A stretch of DNA of 64,000 bases from Leptasterias polaris (lineage: Eukaryota > Echinodermata > Asteroidea > Forcipulatida > Asteriidae), in the NCBI GenBank assembly GCA_037783415.1, contig JAZGTN010000098.1, positions 1,488,001-1,552,000 on the forward strand, in the 5' to 3' direction. The notes beneath the pieces were generated by a model that saw nothing but the letters and a program-made list of their open reading frames with translations, was not told where the DNA came from and did not search any database. Below are positions 11,203 through 21,695 of the stretch, piece after piece. Position numbers and translations under genes: made by a program. Within the stretch, counting starts at the first letter, position 1, and each line of letters starts with the position of its first letter.

Positions 11203-11700
11203 TAATAATAATACGCAGTTGTTATATAGCGCTTTATACTCCCGATGGGTGTCTCAAAGCGCTCAGTATTTTTCCTACAAGGTATGTGGAGTTACGTGTT
11301 TGAAGTATAAGACCTATTCCTTTGCATAGCACCATATAATGGTTTACAAGGTGCTGTGGCGCAATATGCATCCAATCAAACCAGGAACACCGGGGCAAAC
11401 CCTTTCTCTTTACGATAAGTGCACTGGGTTCTTTTACGTGCATTACACAACACACGGGACCTACGGCTTTACGTCCCATCTGAAGGACGAAGATAATCCT
11501 TTGATTAATTCAGAAATTAAGGTTGTAAAAAATCAGGATGTAATGTTCATAACAGGGACAGGTTTTTTAAAACAATTTTCTGTCCTGTTATTTTCTGTCC
11601 CATTCTCCTGAAGATGATCAGAGCATACTGATCGAAACGTTGAGTCGTTAACCACCGGTTCTTTTCAGAACCAACAGTACTCAAAAGAGATTTTAACATG
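11203..11700. repeat. dispersed repeat resembling the 3' part of a LINE or related retroelement
   Basis: Begins with an AAT microsatellite, then GTTATATAGCGCTTTATACT and TCTCAAAGCGCT. Later come TTCTTTTACGTGCATTACAC and TTTACGTCCCATCTGAAGGA, then CTGAAGATGATCAGAGCATA and GATCGAAACGTTGAG. Text of this kind is very widespread in marine invertebrate genomes. I recognise the pattern but cannot name the family. It may be more than one element. Confidence 0.5.
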
Positions 11701-11971
11701 GTGTTTCTGCAAACCTCTCTTAGCTGTCCTGTTATGAACACAACCGTTTTGCACACTCTAATTTCCTTTATTTGTGGGTGAATTGACCAACCATTCAAAA
11801 CAGGTTGCGTGCATTCACCACATGATGTCATATTGCAGGCTTACATACATGTACATGTAGTGTATTAGTGTATCTATGAAATATTCAGTCATTAGAGGGG
11901 GTAATTGATTTAATCTAATTATGAATGAGTTGCATGGGGCAAGACAATACCTTTTTTCCTTCTGTACATAG

Positions 11972-12139
11972 TCGTTCTTCGAATGAGTTATTCTGTACTA
12001 CGCCACCTGGCCTTGTGATTGGGAACAGTTCAGTTGCAATGGCATTTGATGAAAAGGCTCTGGAAGTCTCTACTGTACGATATGAATACACGAAAGATCC
12101 TGTCATTACCAGCCTTAATCGCTTTGACAGCATCATAAG
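11972..12139 (+). CDS. PLXNA: plexin exon 5: second half of IPT domain 4 and lead into IPT 5
   Basis: The acceptor is CTGTACATAG and the donor GTACGT. The split codon AG|T (S) is followed by SNELFCTTPPG and later VRYEYTKDPVITSLNRFDSI. The C-TPPG motif and YxYTxDPxI are conserved plexin landmarks; YTEDP-like text marks the start of the next IPT. The exon leaves in phase 2. Confidence 0.94.
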
Positions 12140-12177
12140 GTACGTATACATTCACCTGTCATAAATCGCTGACACCA

Positions 12178-12881
12178 TTAACCCTTTGGTGCACATGGCG
12201 GTCGCTAGCGACCACCAAAAACACGTTTAATTTGGACTTTGAAAATTTTTCATAACTCAAAAACTACGGTCCCCATACATACCGCCCTCATTCGGTTGTT
12301 TAGAGAAATGGTTGGGCTTTCATTTGATGTGTCATTCAATAGGGGGCGCTATTGAAAAAAATCGAGAAAAACATGGCCGAACGTTTCGTGTTTTTTGGTG
12401 TGATTTTGCGATAAAAAGCGACTATTATCTCAACATGGCGTCTCGTTTTGGGCCTGATCAAGCACTGGAATTCCTTGAAAATATATCAGATGATGAGATT
12501 CAAGATGATTCTGATTTGGAAGACAAAATAAATGATGAAAACAATGACATGGTGAATGATGATTATGACACGGTGAATGATGATTATGACACATACGTGA
12601 ATCCCAATGGAGGCAATTGAGTCCGGCGAGAACCTGCAACTATTATCTCAACGTGTTTACATAAACATGCCGTATAATCTGTTGCCATGGTAAAAACATT
12701 GTTTTTTTCATTGTTTTTTTTCACATTCTGAAAGATTATCCCCTCGGCTAAAAATAATTCCACAGGTTCATATCTGTAGCTCAATCAAGTAAAGCACCAA
12801 GCACCATTTTTAAATGAATTGCATTATTCATTTTATTTTACACTAAAAACAATAAAATTAATCTGTGCACCAAAGGGTTAA
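12178..12881. mobile_element. piggyBac-type non-autonomous element 1 (TTAA target)
   Basis: TTAA at 12178-12181 and 12878-12881 flank a 696-bp body with ends CCCTTTGGTGCACA and TGTGCACCAAAGGG (exact 14-bp inverted repeat). TTAA duplication with CCCTTT-type ends is the hallmark of piggyBac. Inside is only a short acidic open frame resembling the transposase N-terminus; the DDD catalytic core is absent. Confidence 0.88.
12435..12620 (+). pseudogene. N-terminal remnant of a piggyBac-type transposase
   Basis: ATG-initiated, 61 codons to a stop. It starts MASRFGPDQALEFLENISDD and goes on with a D/E/N-rich acidic tract including the direct repeat VNDDYDT. piggyBac transposases commonly begin with a short 'ALE-L' helix and an acidic DSD-rich segment, and the piece sits inside an element with piggyBac ends. 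The rest of the enzyme is missing, so this is a deletion derivative. It may also simply be non-coding. Confidence 0.55.
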
Positions 12882-13089
12882 AAGATATAAATTCATAAAT
12901 CAATCATAAAGTCGTAATTCTGTGCAATTTTACTGAAATGTGTAACAGTTAAGCTCCTACATCCCCCCTTTTATCTTCTCCTTCATTGTTCATCCCTTGC
13001 TGTTTCTGTGTGCTTTGTGCCTCTCTATCTCTCTATCTTCATTTCGTTCCAGTTGACTGCTTCTGTACACCAGTATACTTGTTTATGTG

Positions 13090-13215
13090 TGTTGTGTTGT
13101 CATTTAGCCTTCAAGAAAGACTCTGCTAGGGTCGAAACGTCAGACCATGAACTATTTTTTGCATTTTTACCAAAGCTCATTTTGGTTGGAAAGCAGCTAA
13201 TTTTATTTTCTCATA
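13090..13215 (+). repeat. dispersed repeat family D, copy 1
   Basis: Contains AAGACTCTGCTAGGGTCGAA, TTTTGGTTGGAAAGCAG and TTCTATTTTCTCA-like text. These recur in order at 63685-63830 (AAGACTCTGCTAGGGTCCAA, TTTTGGTTGGTAAGCAG). It is a SINE- or retroelement-tail-like dispersed repeat; class not determined. Confidence 0.55.
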
Positions 13216-13572
13216 AAATATAAAGCCTATTTACTTGAACTTTGAAGGGCAAGACATTTCTTCCCGAGTGAGGAAAAAGTTCTTTGTTTTTGCTAAAGAA
13301 AAAAACCCAAAATTTTAAATGAAAACACATGGCTAATCACACCACATGTTGAAGGTCCTTAGACTAGGATTCGATTGATCTTCCCAGCATTCGGTTATCA
13401 AATTATCTTTTTTCCATTGAAATTTTCAAGTTACTTCAACTTGACACTTGAACTCCATCTTAAAACTTAGAATTTGACCGAGAGCTAAACAGCAATAACA
13501 ATTACAAATCCAAGTAAACAAACGTGCTGTAGCAGAGATAAAGTACTGTTATGATTGTCTCATGTTTACCAG
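13216..13572. other. intron 5, last part, nothing recognised
   Basis: No exon or known repeat. Confidence 0.4.
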
Positions 13573-13666
13573 TGGTGGCTTGATGATTGAAGTCAGCGGG
13601 AACAACTTGGATGTGATTCAAAGCCCTAAGATACAGTTCACCGTGGGTGGTACAAAGCTAATACAG
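13573..13666 (+). CDS. PLXNA: plexin exon 6: IPT domain 5, core strands
   Basis: The acceptor is GTTTACCAG and the donor GTGAGTC. The split codon AG|T gives SGGLMIEVSGNNLDVIQSPK and then IQFTVGGTKLIQ. S-GG-x-x-x-V-x-G-x-NLD is the IPT signature in the position where vertebrate A plexins have a S-GGT-L-TVTG-NL stretch. It is a short 94-nt exon ending in phase 0. Confidence 0.93.
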
Positions 13667-14066
13667 GTGAGTCTTAGAACTTTTACATGTTAGACCATAC
13701 TACGAATTGTACACAGCAGTACAAAATAAATGCCCTTGCACAACGTGGAATGCATAATGCGCTACTACCATATTTATCATTTTCGGATTTACACCATTCC
13801 TTAGTGTACATTTTGACTGCGGACAAAATGGCAGACAGTCTAAGTGCGCTGTGCGTTGTGAAACGGATCAACGGTTTTATAAAAGATGTTTTTCTGTCCC
13901 CAAGAAACAATGTGAACATTTATAGGTGAAGGTTTTGTCTTCTCTTTGATGGTCTAGAACTAGTTGCCTATAAACTGCTTGTGGACCTCAGGAGTACTTC
14001 TGTTTTAATAAATTATGTATTCAGATGTCTTAAAATGACTTGATTTATTTTCGTTTTCTTCTTCAG
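13667..14066. other. intron 6, nothing certain
   Basis: Overlapping open frames of 80 and 78 codons on opposite strands (13683-13929) have no recognised family and are probably chance or part of an unidentified repeat. Confidence 0.4.
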
Positions 14067-14390
14067 GAATGTAATCCACCCAAGCCAAATACCATGTCCT
14101 GTCCCACCCCAGACATAGGGCAATTCATGGCAGCCAGCACTTCTCCCCAGAGCGAACCAGACACAAATCAGAGGCGATTTGTGCGGGAGACTGGGCAAGA
14201 TGGCATCTTCAGCCTGTCACAGTCACAGTATGGATTCATCTTGGATGGGGTCAAGAATTTTACTTCCTTGGATGGCATAGCTGGCATACATGCGTTCAAG
14301 TTCTACCCTGACCCAGTGTACCTTAAATTCAAGGAGGAGAACCACATTCGCAAAATGAAGTTTGATCAGAATAACATCTTGGAAATTGCG
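14067..14390 (+). CDS. PLXNA: plexin exon 7: end of IPT 5, start of IPT 6
   Basis: The acceptor is TTCTTCTTCAG and the donor GTAGGA; both ends are phase 0 (108 codons). It opens ECNPPKPNTMSCPTPDIG, continues with a polar stretch around TSPQSEPDTNQRRFVRETG, then YGFILDGVKNF, and ends FYPDPVYLKF ... ILEIA. The C-P-P pattern, the GF-LDGV motif and FxYYPDP are typical of the membrane-proximal plexin IPT region. The polar segment contains RFVR, a minimal R-x-x-R dibasic-type site. Confidence 0.93.
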
Positions 14391-14811
14391 GTAGGAAAAC
14401 ATTGCTTAGTCATTCAACTATTTTTTAAAGTAATCAGTTTTTGATTGAGCTCGTTATTTAGAGCCTTGATTTATTTAATGAATCTGTGCTGTTGTTAATG
14501 CACAAAGTGGTTTTGAACCAATTGTAGAGTTGAGATTTTGCTACCAACAGAAGATTATGTGACCATAGCTCAAGGGGGAAAAATTTGAAACAGTTTGATT
14601 CCAATTTTTTACATAATATATAAAAATCCACTTGATTGCATCTCTAGTCATTTGCTTGCATATTTATGTTATTGTATTTATGTATTTATGTATTTATTGC
14701 ATTACTTTACAGAGGGCTTGTTCAAACAGTTAAAACTTTGCCATATTCATTGTGTCAGTGAAAAAATATTTCCATTTAATGTTGGATTCCTAATTTGTTT
14801 GTTGTGCACAG
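14391..14811. other. intron 7, nothing recognised
   Basis: Short AT-rich intron without a recognisable element. Confidence 0.5.
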
Positions 14812-14970
14812 GGTCAGAATCTAACCCCAGCTTACAAGGAAGGTGATGTACGAGTTGCAATTGGGGATGCTTTCTGTGATGAAGTGACATTGATAAATAC
14901 ACTGTTGACATGTTCACCACCAGATGTTCAGCCTACAAGCATCACAGGAACGAAATTCCCTGAAGTTGTG
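14812..14970 (+). CDS. PLXNA: plexin exon 8: IPT domain 6
   Basis: The acceptor is TTGTGCACAG and the donor GTATGT; the exon is in phase 0 at both ends (53 codons). It encodes GQNLTPAYKEGDVRVAIGDA then FCDEVTLINTLLTCSPPDVQ. The G-x-NL-P-A and C-x(10-15)-L-C-PP pattern is that of the last plexin IPT domain before the membrane. The following intron carries the 42-bp minisatellite. Confidence 0.93.
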
Positions 14971-15207
14971 GTATGTCATTCTGCCATCTAAAGGTGGCAT
15001 TACATTGGTGTATATGACAAACTTTTGCATTTGATTTCCATAGAAACCCAGTTGACCTGATGTCATTTTCACAATATTTATTGGTTGTGCAAGTTTGGCA
15101 GTCAGTTTACCCTTGTGTTAGTGAGTACTTTACACTGTAGTTTACACTTCACCGTGTCTTTAATACGTGCAATTGGACTCTCAAAATGGTACACCATGGG
15201 TAGACTG

Positions 15208-16274
15208 TAGCCCTGCATAATGACAGTGCCAAGGCATCTAAGGCAAACAGAAGCCATATGAAACGTCAGTGAAAGGGGTATGAGGCAAACAGTAGCTGTG
15301 TGTGATGACAGTGGAAGGGGTATGAGGCAAACAGTAGCTGTGTGTGATGACAGTGGAAGGGGTATGAGTGAAACAGTAGCTGTGTGTGATGACAGTGGAA
15401 GGGGTATGAGTGAAACAGTAGCTGTGTGTGATGACAGTGGAAGGGGTATGAGTGAAACAGTAGCTGTGTGTGATGACAGTGGAAGGGGTATGAGTGAAAC
15501 AGTAGCTGTGTGTGATGACAGTGGAAGGGGTATGAGTGAAACAGTAGCTGTGTGTGATGACAGTGGAAGGGGTATGAGTGAAACAGTAGCTGTGTGTGAT
15601 GACAGTGGAAGGGGTATGAGTGAAACAGTAGCTGTGTGTGATGACAGTGGAAGGGGTATGAGTGAAACAGTAGCTGTGTGTGATGACAGTGGAAGGGGTA
15701 TGAGTGAAACAGTAGCTGTGTGTGATGACAGTGGAAGGGGTATGAGTGAAACAGTAGCTGTGTGATGACAGTGGAAGGGGTATGAGTGAAACAGTAGCTG
15801 TGTGTGATGACAGTGGAAGGGGTATGACTGAGTGAAAGAGTAGATGTGTGTGATGACAGTGGAAGGGGTATGAGTGAAACAGTAGCTGTGTGTGATGACA
15901 GTGGAAGGGGTATGAGTGAAACGGTAGCTGTGTGTGATGACAGTGGAAGGGGTATGAGTGAAACAGTAGATGTGTGTGATGACAGTGGAAGGGGTATGGG
16001 TGAAACAGTAGATGTGTGTGATGACAGTGGAAGGGGTATGAGTGAAACAGTAGATGTGTGTGATGACAGTGGAAGGGGTATGAGTGAAACAGTAGATGTG
16101 TGTGATGACAGTGGAAGGGGTATGGGTGAAACAGTAGATGTGTGTGATGACAGTGGAAGGGGTATGAGTGAAACAGTAGCTGTGTGTGATGACAGTGGAA
16201 GGGGTATGAGTGAAACGGTAGCTGTGTGTGATGACAGTGGAAGGGGTATGAGTGAAACAGTAGATGTGTGTGAT
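15208..16274. repeat. 42-bp minisatellite, block 1
   Basis: About 24 clean units from 15276, with degenerate ones from about 15208. In the one open + frame a unit reads MSETVAVCDDSGRG (14 codons). Two frame breaks occur: a 2-bp loss at about 15760, and an insertion TGACTGAGTGAAAGAG at about 15825. Variants concentrate at AGTGAAA/AGGCAAA and GTAGCTG/GTAGATG. It lies in intron 8 and ends abruptly at a transposon-like insertion. Confidence 0.95.
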
Positions 16275-16278
16275 CTAA

Positions 16279-17264
16279 GCCTGTGACCCTACGTTTAATT
16301 TACTATCCGTTTAAACGAAACTTTTCTAAACGGTTAACCGTTTAACCGTTAGTCGGCAGCAAGTGAATTTGTTCTAAAATACACGAACAACAAAGACGAT
16401 GTATAAGGAAGCCCAAATGTTTTGACAATTAACATCGAGACTGTACCTTTGTCAGTATATTTTGTAAATCCTTGTTGTTTCATGTTGTTTCCAAAAATTT
16501 ACCGACCGAGAGATAATCCTTCACGATCTTTATAAGCACAACATCCCGCAGAGTCAAAGTCGTGTGAATATCCCCCATCACTTCCGTGTGTATTTGAGTT
16601 TGACAAACGAAAACTGTGAAGTATTGCTCACGCACGTGTAAAAACGTTCCTCTGACGTTTCCCGACCACGCAGTGATTTCTCACCAAGGGAATTTCCCTT
16701 GCCTTATCGCACCCACAGCTACACGCCATTCCTTCGCCCCCTAACTATAAAGTTTACCACGTTAGGAGCAAGCACATGCGCGGGATCGAGGTGATGAATA
16801 CAGCGCTGTGAGAAGCACTACGTCATAAATAATTATTCACACGATCGGCCAATCGGAAAGCGGCCAGTCAGGAATCAGCCAACCAGCCTGTGTCAATTGC
16901 GTGTCAATATTCGGTGATACCATGATGAAGAAAGAAAACCATGACTAGAATGGGAAGTCTTACAGGTCGTACCAAATTTCCTTCAACGACATAACAGGTC
17001 GCGACACACTTCGGTTTTAAAGCTATCACATAATTTTATGACTGTGAAAAGCTTAACAAAACAGAAATTGTACGGCAATTTCCCTTGTGGTTTTTTATTT
17101 GCAATTTCAACTAAACTAAATTTCAAACTAAACGCAGTAAAATACTGCAAAGACGGCAGTGAATGAAACGAAAAGCTTACATTTTGAATTTGTTTCGTTT
17201 AAACGGTCCGTAATTTAGTGATTTTGTAAACGGTTAACCGTGTAAACGTTTAACCGTCACAGGC
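16279..17264. mobile_element. TIR element inserted in the 42-bp minisatellite
   Basis: The ends are GCCTGTGAC and GTCACAGGC (exact 9-bp inverted repeat). Subterminal motifs are mirrored: CCGTTTAAACGAAAC on the left versus GTTTCGTTTAAACGG on the right. The palindromic AAACGGTTAACCG occurs near both ends (about 16328 and 17228). No transposase open frame. Minisatellite units lie on both sides, but the flanks (..GTGTGTGAT / ACAGTGG..) show no clean target duplication. Confidence 0.75.
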
Positions 17265-19706
17265 ACAGTGGAAGGGGTATGAGGCAAACAGTAGATGTCT
17301 GTGATGACAGTGGAGGGGGTATGAGGCAAACAGTAGCTGTGTGTGATGACAGTGGAAGGGGTATGAGGCAAACAGTAGCTGTGTGTGATGACAGTGGAAG
17401 GGGTATGAGGCAAACAGTAGATGTGTGTGATGACAGTGGAAGGGGTATGAGGCAAACAGTAGATGTGTGTGATGACAGTGGAGGGGGTATGAGGCAAACA
17501 GTAGCTGTGTGTGATGACAGTGGAAGGGGTATAAGTGAAACAGTAGCTGTGTGTGATGACGTGGAAGGGGTATGAGGCAAACAGTAGATGTGTGTGATGA
17601 CAGTGGAGGGGGTATGAGGCAAACAGTAGCTGTGTGTGATGACAGTGGAAGGGGTGTAAGTGAAACAGTAGCTGTGTGTGATGACAGTGGAAGGGGTATG
17701 AGGCAAACAGTAGATGTGTGTGATGACAGTGGAAGGGGTATGAGGCAAACAGTAGATGTGTGTGATGACAGTGGAAGGGGTATGAGGCAAACAGTAGATG
17801 TGTGTGATGACAGTGGAGGGGGTATGAGGCAAACAGTAGCTGTGTGTGATGACAGTGGAAGGGGTATAAGTGAAACAGTAGCTGTGTGTGATGACGTGGA
17901 AGGGGTATGAGGCAAACAGTAGATGTGTGTGATGACAGTGGAGGGGGTATGAGGCAAACAGTAGCTGTGTGTGATGACAGTGGAGGGGGTATGAGGCAAA
18001 CAGTAGCTGTGTGTGATGACAGTGGAAGGGGTATGAGGCAAACAGTAGCTGTGTGTGATGACAGTGGAAGGGGTATGAGTGAAACAGTAGATGTGTGTGA
18101 TGACAGTGGAAGGGGTGTAAGTGAAACAGTAGCTGTGTGTGATGACAGTGGAAGGGGTATGAGGCAAACAGTAGATGTGTGTGATGACGTGGAAGGGGTA
18201 TGAGGCAAACAGTAGATGTGTGTGATGACAGTGGAGGGGGTATGAGGCAAACAGTAGCTGTGTGTGATGACAGTGGAGGGGGTATGAGGCAAACAGTAGC
18301 TGTGTGTGATGACAGTGGAAGGGGTATGAGGCAAACAGTAGATGTGTGTGATGACAGTGGAGGGGGTATGAGGCAAACAGTAGCTGTGTGTGATGACAGT
18401 GGAAGGGGTATAAGTGAAACAGTAGCTGTGTGTGATGACGTGGAAGGGGTATGAGGCAAACAGTAGATGTGTGTGATGACAGTGGAGGGGGTATGAGGCA
18501 AACAGTAGCTGTGTGTGATGACAGTGGAGGGGGTATGAGGCAAACAGTAGCTGTGTGTGATGACAGTGGAAGGGGTATGAGGCAAACAGTAGCTGTGTGT
18601 GATGACAGTGGAAGGGGTATGAGTGAAACAGTAGATGTGTGTGATGACAGTGGAAGGGGTGTAAGTGAAACAGTAGCTGTGTGTGATGACAGTGGAAGGG
18701 GTATGAGGCAAACAGTAGATGTGTGTGATGACAGTGGAAGGGGTATGAGGCAAACAGTAGATGTGTGTGATGACAGTGGAGGGGGTATGAGGCAAACAGT
18801 AGCTGTGTGTGATGACAGTGGAAGGGGTATAAGTGAAACAGTAGATGTGTGTGATGACAGTGGAGGGGGTATGAGGCAAACAGTAGATGTGTGTGATGAC
18901 AGTGGAAGGGGTATGAGTGAAACAGTAGCTGTGTGTGATGACAGTGGAAGGGGTATGAGTGAAACAGTAGCTGTGTGTGATGACAGTGGAGGGGGTATGA
19001 GGCAAACAGTAGATGTGTGTGATGACAGTGGAAGGGGTGTAAGTGAAACAGTAGCTGTGTGTGATGACAGTGGAAGGGGTATGAGTGAAACAGTAGATGT
19101 GTGTGATGACAGTGGAAGGGGTATGAGTGAAACAGTAGCTGTGTGTGATGACAGTGGAGGGGGTATGAGGCAAACAGTAGATGTGTGTGATGACAGTGGA
19201 AGGGGTGTAAGTGAAACAGTAGATGTGTGTGATGACAGTGGAAGGGGATGAGGCAAACAGTAGATGTGTGTGATGACAGTGGAAGGGGTATGAGGCAAAC
19301 AGTAGATGTGTGTGATGACAGTGGAGGGGGTATGAGGCAAACAGTAGCTGTGTGTGATGACAGTGGAAGGGGTATAAGTGAAACAGTAGATGTGTGTGAT
19401 GACAGTGGAAGGGGTATGAGTGAAAGAGTAGATGTGTGTGATGACAGTGGAAGGGGTATGAGTGAAAGAGTAGATGTGTGTGATGACAGTGGAAGGGGTA
19501 TGAGTGAAAGAGTAGATGTGTGTGATGACAGTGGAAGGGGTATGAGTGAAAGAGTAGATGTGTGTGATGACAGTGGAAGGGGTATGAGTGAAAGAGTAGA
19601 TGTGTGTGATGACAGTGGAAGGGGTATGAGTGAAAGAGTAGATGTGTGTGATGACAGTGGAAGGGGTATGAGTGAAACAGTAGATGTGTGTGATGACAGT
19701 GGAAGG
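17265..19706. repeat. 42-bp minisatellite, block 2
   Basis: About 58 units, the same repeat as block 1 but with more AGGCAAAC variants (MRQTVDVCDDSGRG). Blocks recur in higher order: units with a 1-2 bp loss (GATGACGTGGAAGG) appear at 17558, 17893, 18186 and 18437, each starting a similar series. The first two are 335 bp apart (eight units minus the lost base) and the last two 251 bp apart (six units minus one). Several units read GGTGTAAGTGAAAC and so contain GTAAGT. Confidence 0.95.
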
Positions 19707-20854
19707 CAGGCTTCGAAATAACCCGGCGCTATTAGCGCTTGGTCCCCAATAAAAAGCCCCTTGACCCTCTATTTCTACAACGCTTCCGGCGCTTAAAAAA
19801 CCCCTTGGTCCCATTCTTACATGAACAGTTATAAAAGAAACTTTACACCCACACGGTGTGACAAGAAAAATTGTTTGACAAGTCTTGATAATTGCTAGAT
19901 TTAATGTGGCCGCGATCGTGATCGTTTATTTCCAGTAAAACATGAATGCATTATTATTAGTCTGGCTCTCTCCTCCATGTTCCATACAATAATAGGAAGG
20001 CGAGAAGGGAAACACACAACTCGAATTTCCAGGGGCGGAAGATGTGCGGTGGAGTCCAATTTTAACCTCGTTCCTGTTATATTTCATGCAAAATTTTAAC
20101 CTCGTACTCATAAACACATCGCTGTCGCCACACAATTTTCCCAATGTGCGTTGTCGACCGATCTTAAATCACGAAGATTTCAGTGCAAAAAAGTTCTATA
20201 AAACCGATCCTCAAATTACGAATCCATGAAAATTGCTGTTGATGAAAACAGTATTATTAAGGGCAGAAACTAAGGAAAAAGATCGTCCAAAAAAAGATCG
20301 TTACAAACTTCACTTCCGTGTTTTTTTTTGTTTTTTTTACACTTCGAAAATTGGGTGTCGTAGGACGACCTGTATTCAAGGCAACCCTGAAATCGATGCA
20401 AATTTGTTTACCTCTTTGCGCGCGATGTTAACAGTCCCTAGATACAATTTTTGTGGTTTGACTTGCCAAGCAAAGAGTCTCCTCTCATTTGACCAAAACT
20501 TAGAAACATGTAAAGGCTCCACTGGTTAGTTGCACTTGTAAATGCAAAAAGTTGTGGTATTTTAGGCATTTCTGCAAGGTACAAAAATATGTCGTACTGT
20601 CGGGGCCCAAATAAAAAATTTGCCCACCGAAAAAGTTTCATCAAACACTTTTTCAAAACGTTGGTTGTTTCGTACATGCTGGTAGTTTTCGTTATTTTTG
20701 TGGGGGCCGGGCCGTGCAATATTGATTTATAAAATTAGTTTGGGAACAGCCCCTAGTCCCAGGAGGACAGCCCCTGGGCCGGTCCTTTTTTTGCTCACCC
20801 AGGGGCTAAATTTGGCCCCGGTATGTCGGATGTCTATTTCTACCCCTGGGAAGG
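19701..20854. mobile_element. hAT-like TIR element with 6-bp target duplication, inside the 42-bp minisatellite
   Basis: The element is 19707-20848 (1,142 bp), flanked by GGAAGG at 19701-19706 and 20849-20854. The ends are CAGGCTTCGAAATAA and the reverse complement of CAGGGGTAGAAATAG (11 of 15 match). It is GC-rich near the right end with repeated CAGCCCCT. No intact transposase; short open frames only. Because the target is itself a tandem repeat, the duplication is less decisive than in unique DNA. Confidence 0.7.
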
Positions 20855-20984
20855 GGTATGAGGCAAACGGTAGATGTGTGTGATGACAGTGGAAGGGGTA
20901 TGAGGCAAACGGTAGATGTGTGTGATGACAGTGGAAGGGGTATGAGGCAAACGGTAGATGTGTGTGATGACAGTGGAAGGGGTT
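20849..20984. repeat. 42-bp minisatellite, block 3
   Basis: Three units of the same repeat after the insertion, with AGGCAAACGGTAGATG variants; the array ends at about 20984. Exon 9 begins 149 bp further on. Confidence 0.93.
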
Positions 20985-21132
20985 CTGTGTTGAGTTTTTA
21001 TCTCTATTTCAAGACCTCGTTTTAGCATCCTGTAATCAACTATTTTATTATTTCAATGCAGACATAACGAATTTGAAAATTATTTTATGTGGTTTTAACC
21101 CTGACCTATAATTTTTTTTTTTTTTGTCCCAG

Positions 21133-21349
21133 GTGTACCAAGGTAACCTGAATTTTACCGTTGGTCAGCTGCAGTACACGGGAGATGTTTACATCTGGTA
21201 TATCATCATTGCCTGTATTGTGTTCATCATTATCATCATCATTGGCGCCGGTGTGTACCGGAAAACATTTCCAAGTGATACAACCGACAGACGCATCAGA
21301 GATCAAATTGCCCTGTATGAAATACAAGTCGCCCAAGAATGTAAAGAAG
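21133..21349 (+). CDS. PLXNA: plexin exon 9: stalk, transmembrane helix, juxtamembrane start
   Basis: The polypyrimidine tract ends GTCCCAG and the donor is GTAAAC. The exon enters in phase 0 and leaves with one base of a split codon. After a short stalk (VYQGNLNFTVGQLQYTGD) comes one strongly hydrophobic run, IWYIIIACIVFIIIIIIG from 21193, the single membrane span. VYRK, the first cytoplasmic basic residues, follow, then RRIRDQIALYEIQVAQECKE. That is the juxtamembrane coiled-coil segment, whose vertebrate equivalents end in a similar LE..VA.ECKE stretch. Confidence 0.95.
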
Positions 21350-21510
21350 GTAAACAAGGTTTTAAAACTCTGGTTGGTCGGAAATCCAAAGTGTCTGTCA
21401 GCATTTTCAATGATTCGTTATCCATTTCAATCGCTCCATTGAGCATATCCATAAATACTGAAAGTTGCAAGTATGCCTGATGCCTGACATGCGCTACACT
21501 TAGTGCATGT

Positions 21511-21695
21511 AAGGTAGGGTCATAGATTGGTTTTTGTCATTGTCATTGGTTTTTGTAATGTAAGGCTGATTTATAGACACAACTACATGTATCTGGAAAA
21601 ATACAATAACAGTTTGTTGAATAAACAGCAGAAAGCTGTCTCGGTGTTTTCACAAGAACGCCAAATTCATCCATGTTTAGTGAAGTGACAGTGGG
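21511..21695. repeat. dispersed repeat family B, copy 2
   Basis: Ordered similarity to 8676-8860. Its last bases (GTGACAGTGGGTTTGATTTG) run directly into the first unit of the 31-bp minisatellite, so the minisatellite may have arisen at its edge. Confidence 0.55.

Noticed and set aside
13683..13929. Opposed 78- and 80-codon open frames in intron 6
   Set aside because: No recognisable domain and no splice context; I could not link them to a named element.
15280..16286. Plus-strand 146-161-codon repeat open frames as genes
   Set aside because: They are minisatellite units in an intron with indels between blocks. Possible exon use is noted only as a low-certainty finding.
16280..17264. Retroviral or LTR element between minisatellite blocks
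   Set aside because: The ends are inverted, not direct, repeats and there is no gag/pol frame or primer-binding site.
17250..19814. 854-codon minus-strand open frame and its overlapping companions as a secreted repeat protein
   Set aside because: All three minus frames are open simply because the 42-bp unit has no minus-strand stops. The flanks are transposon or intron DNA, and no start or splice context supports a gene.
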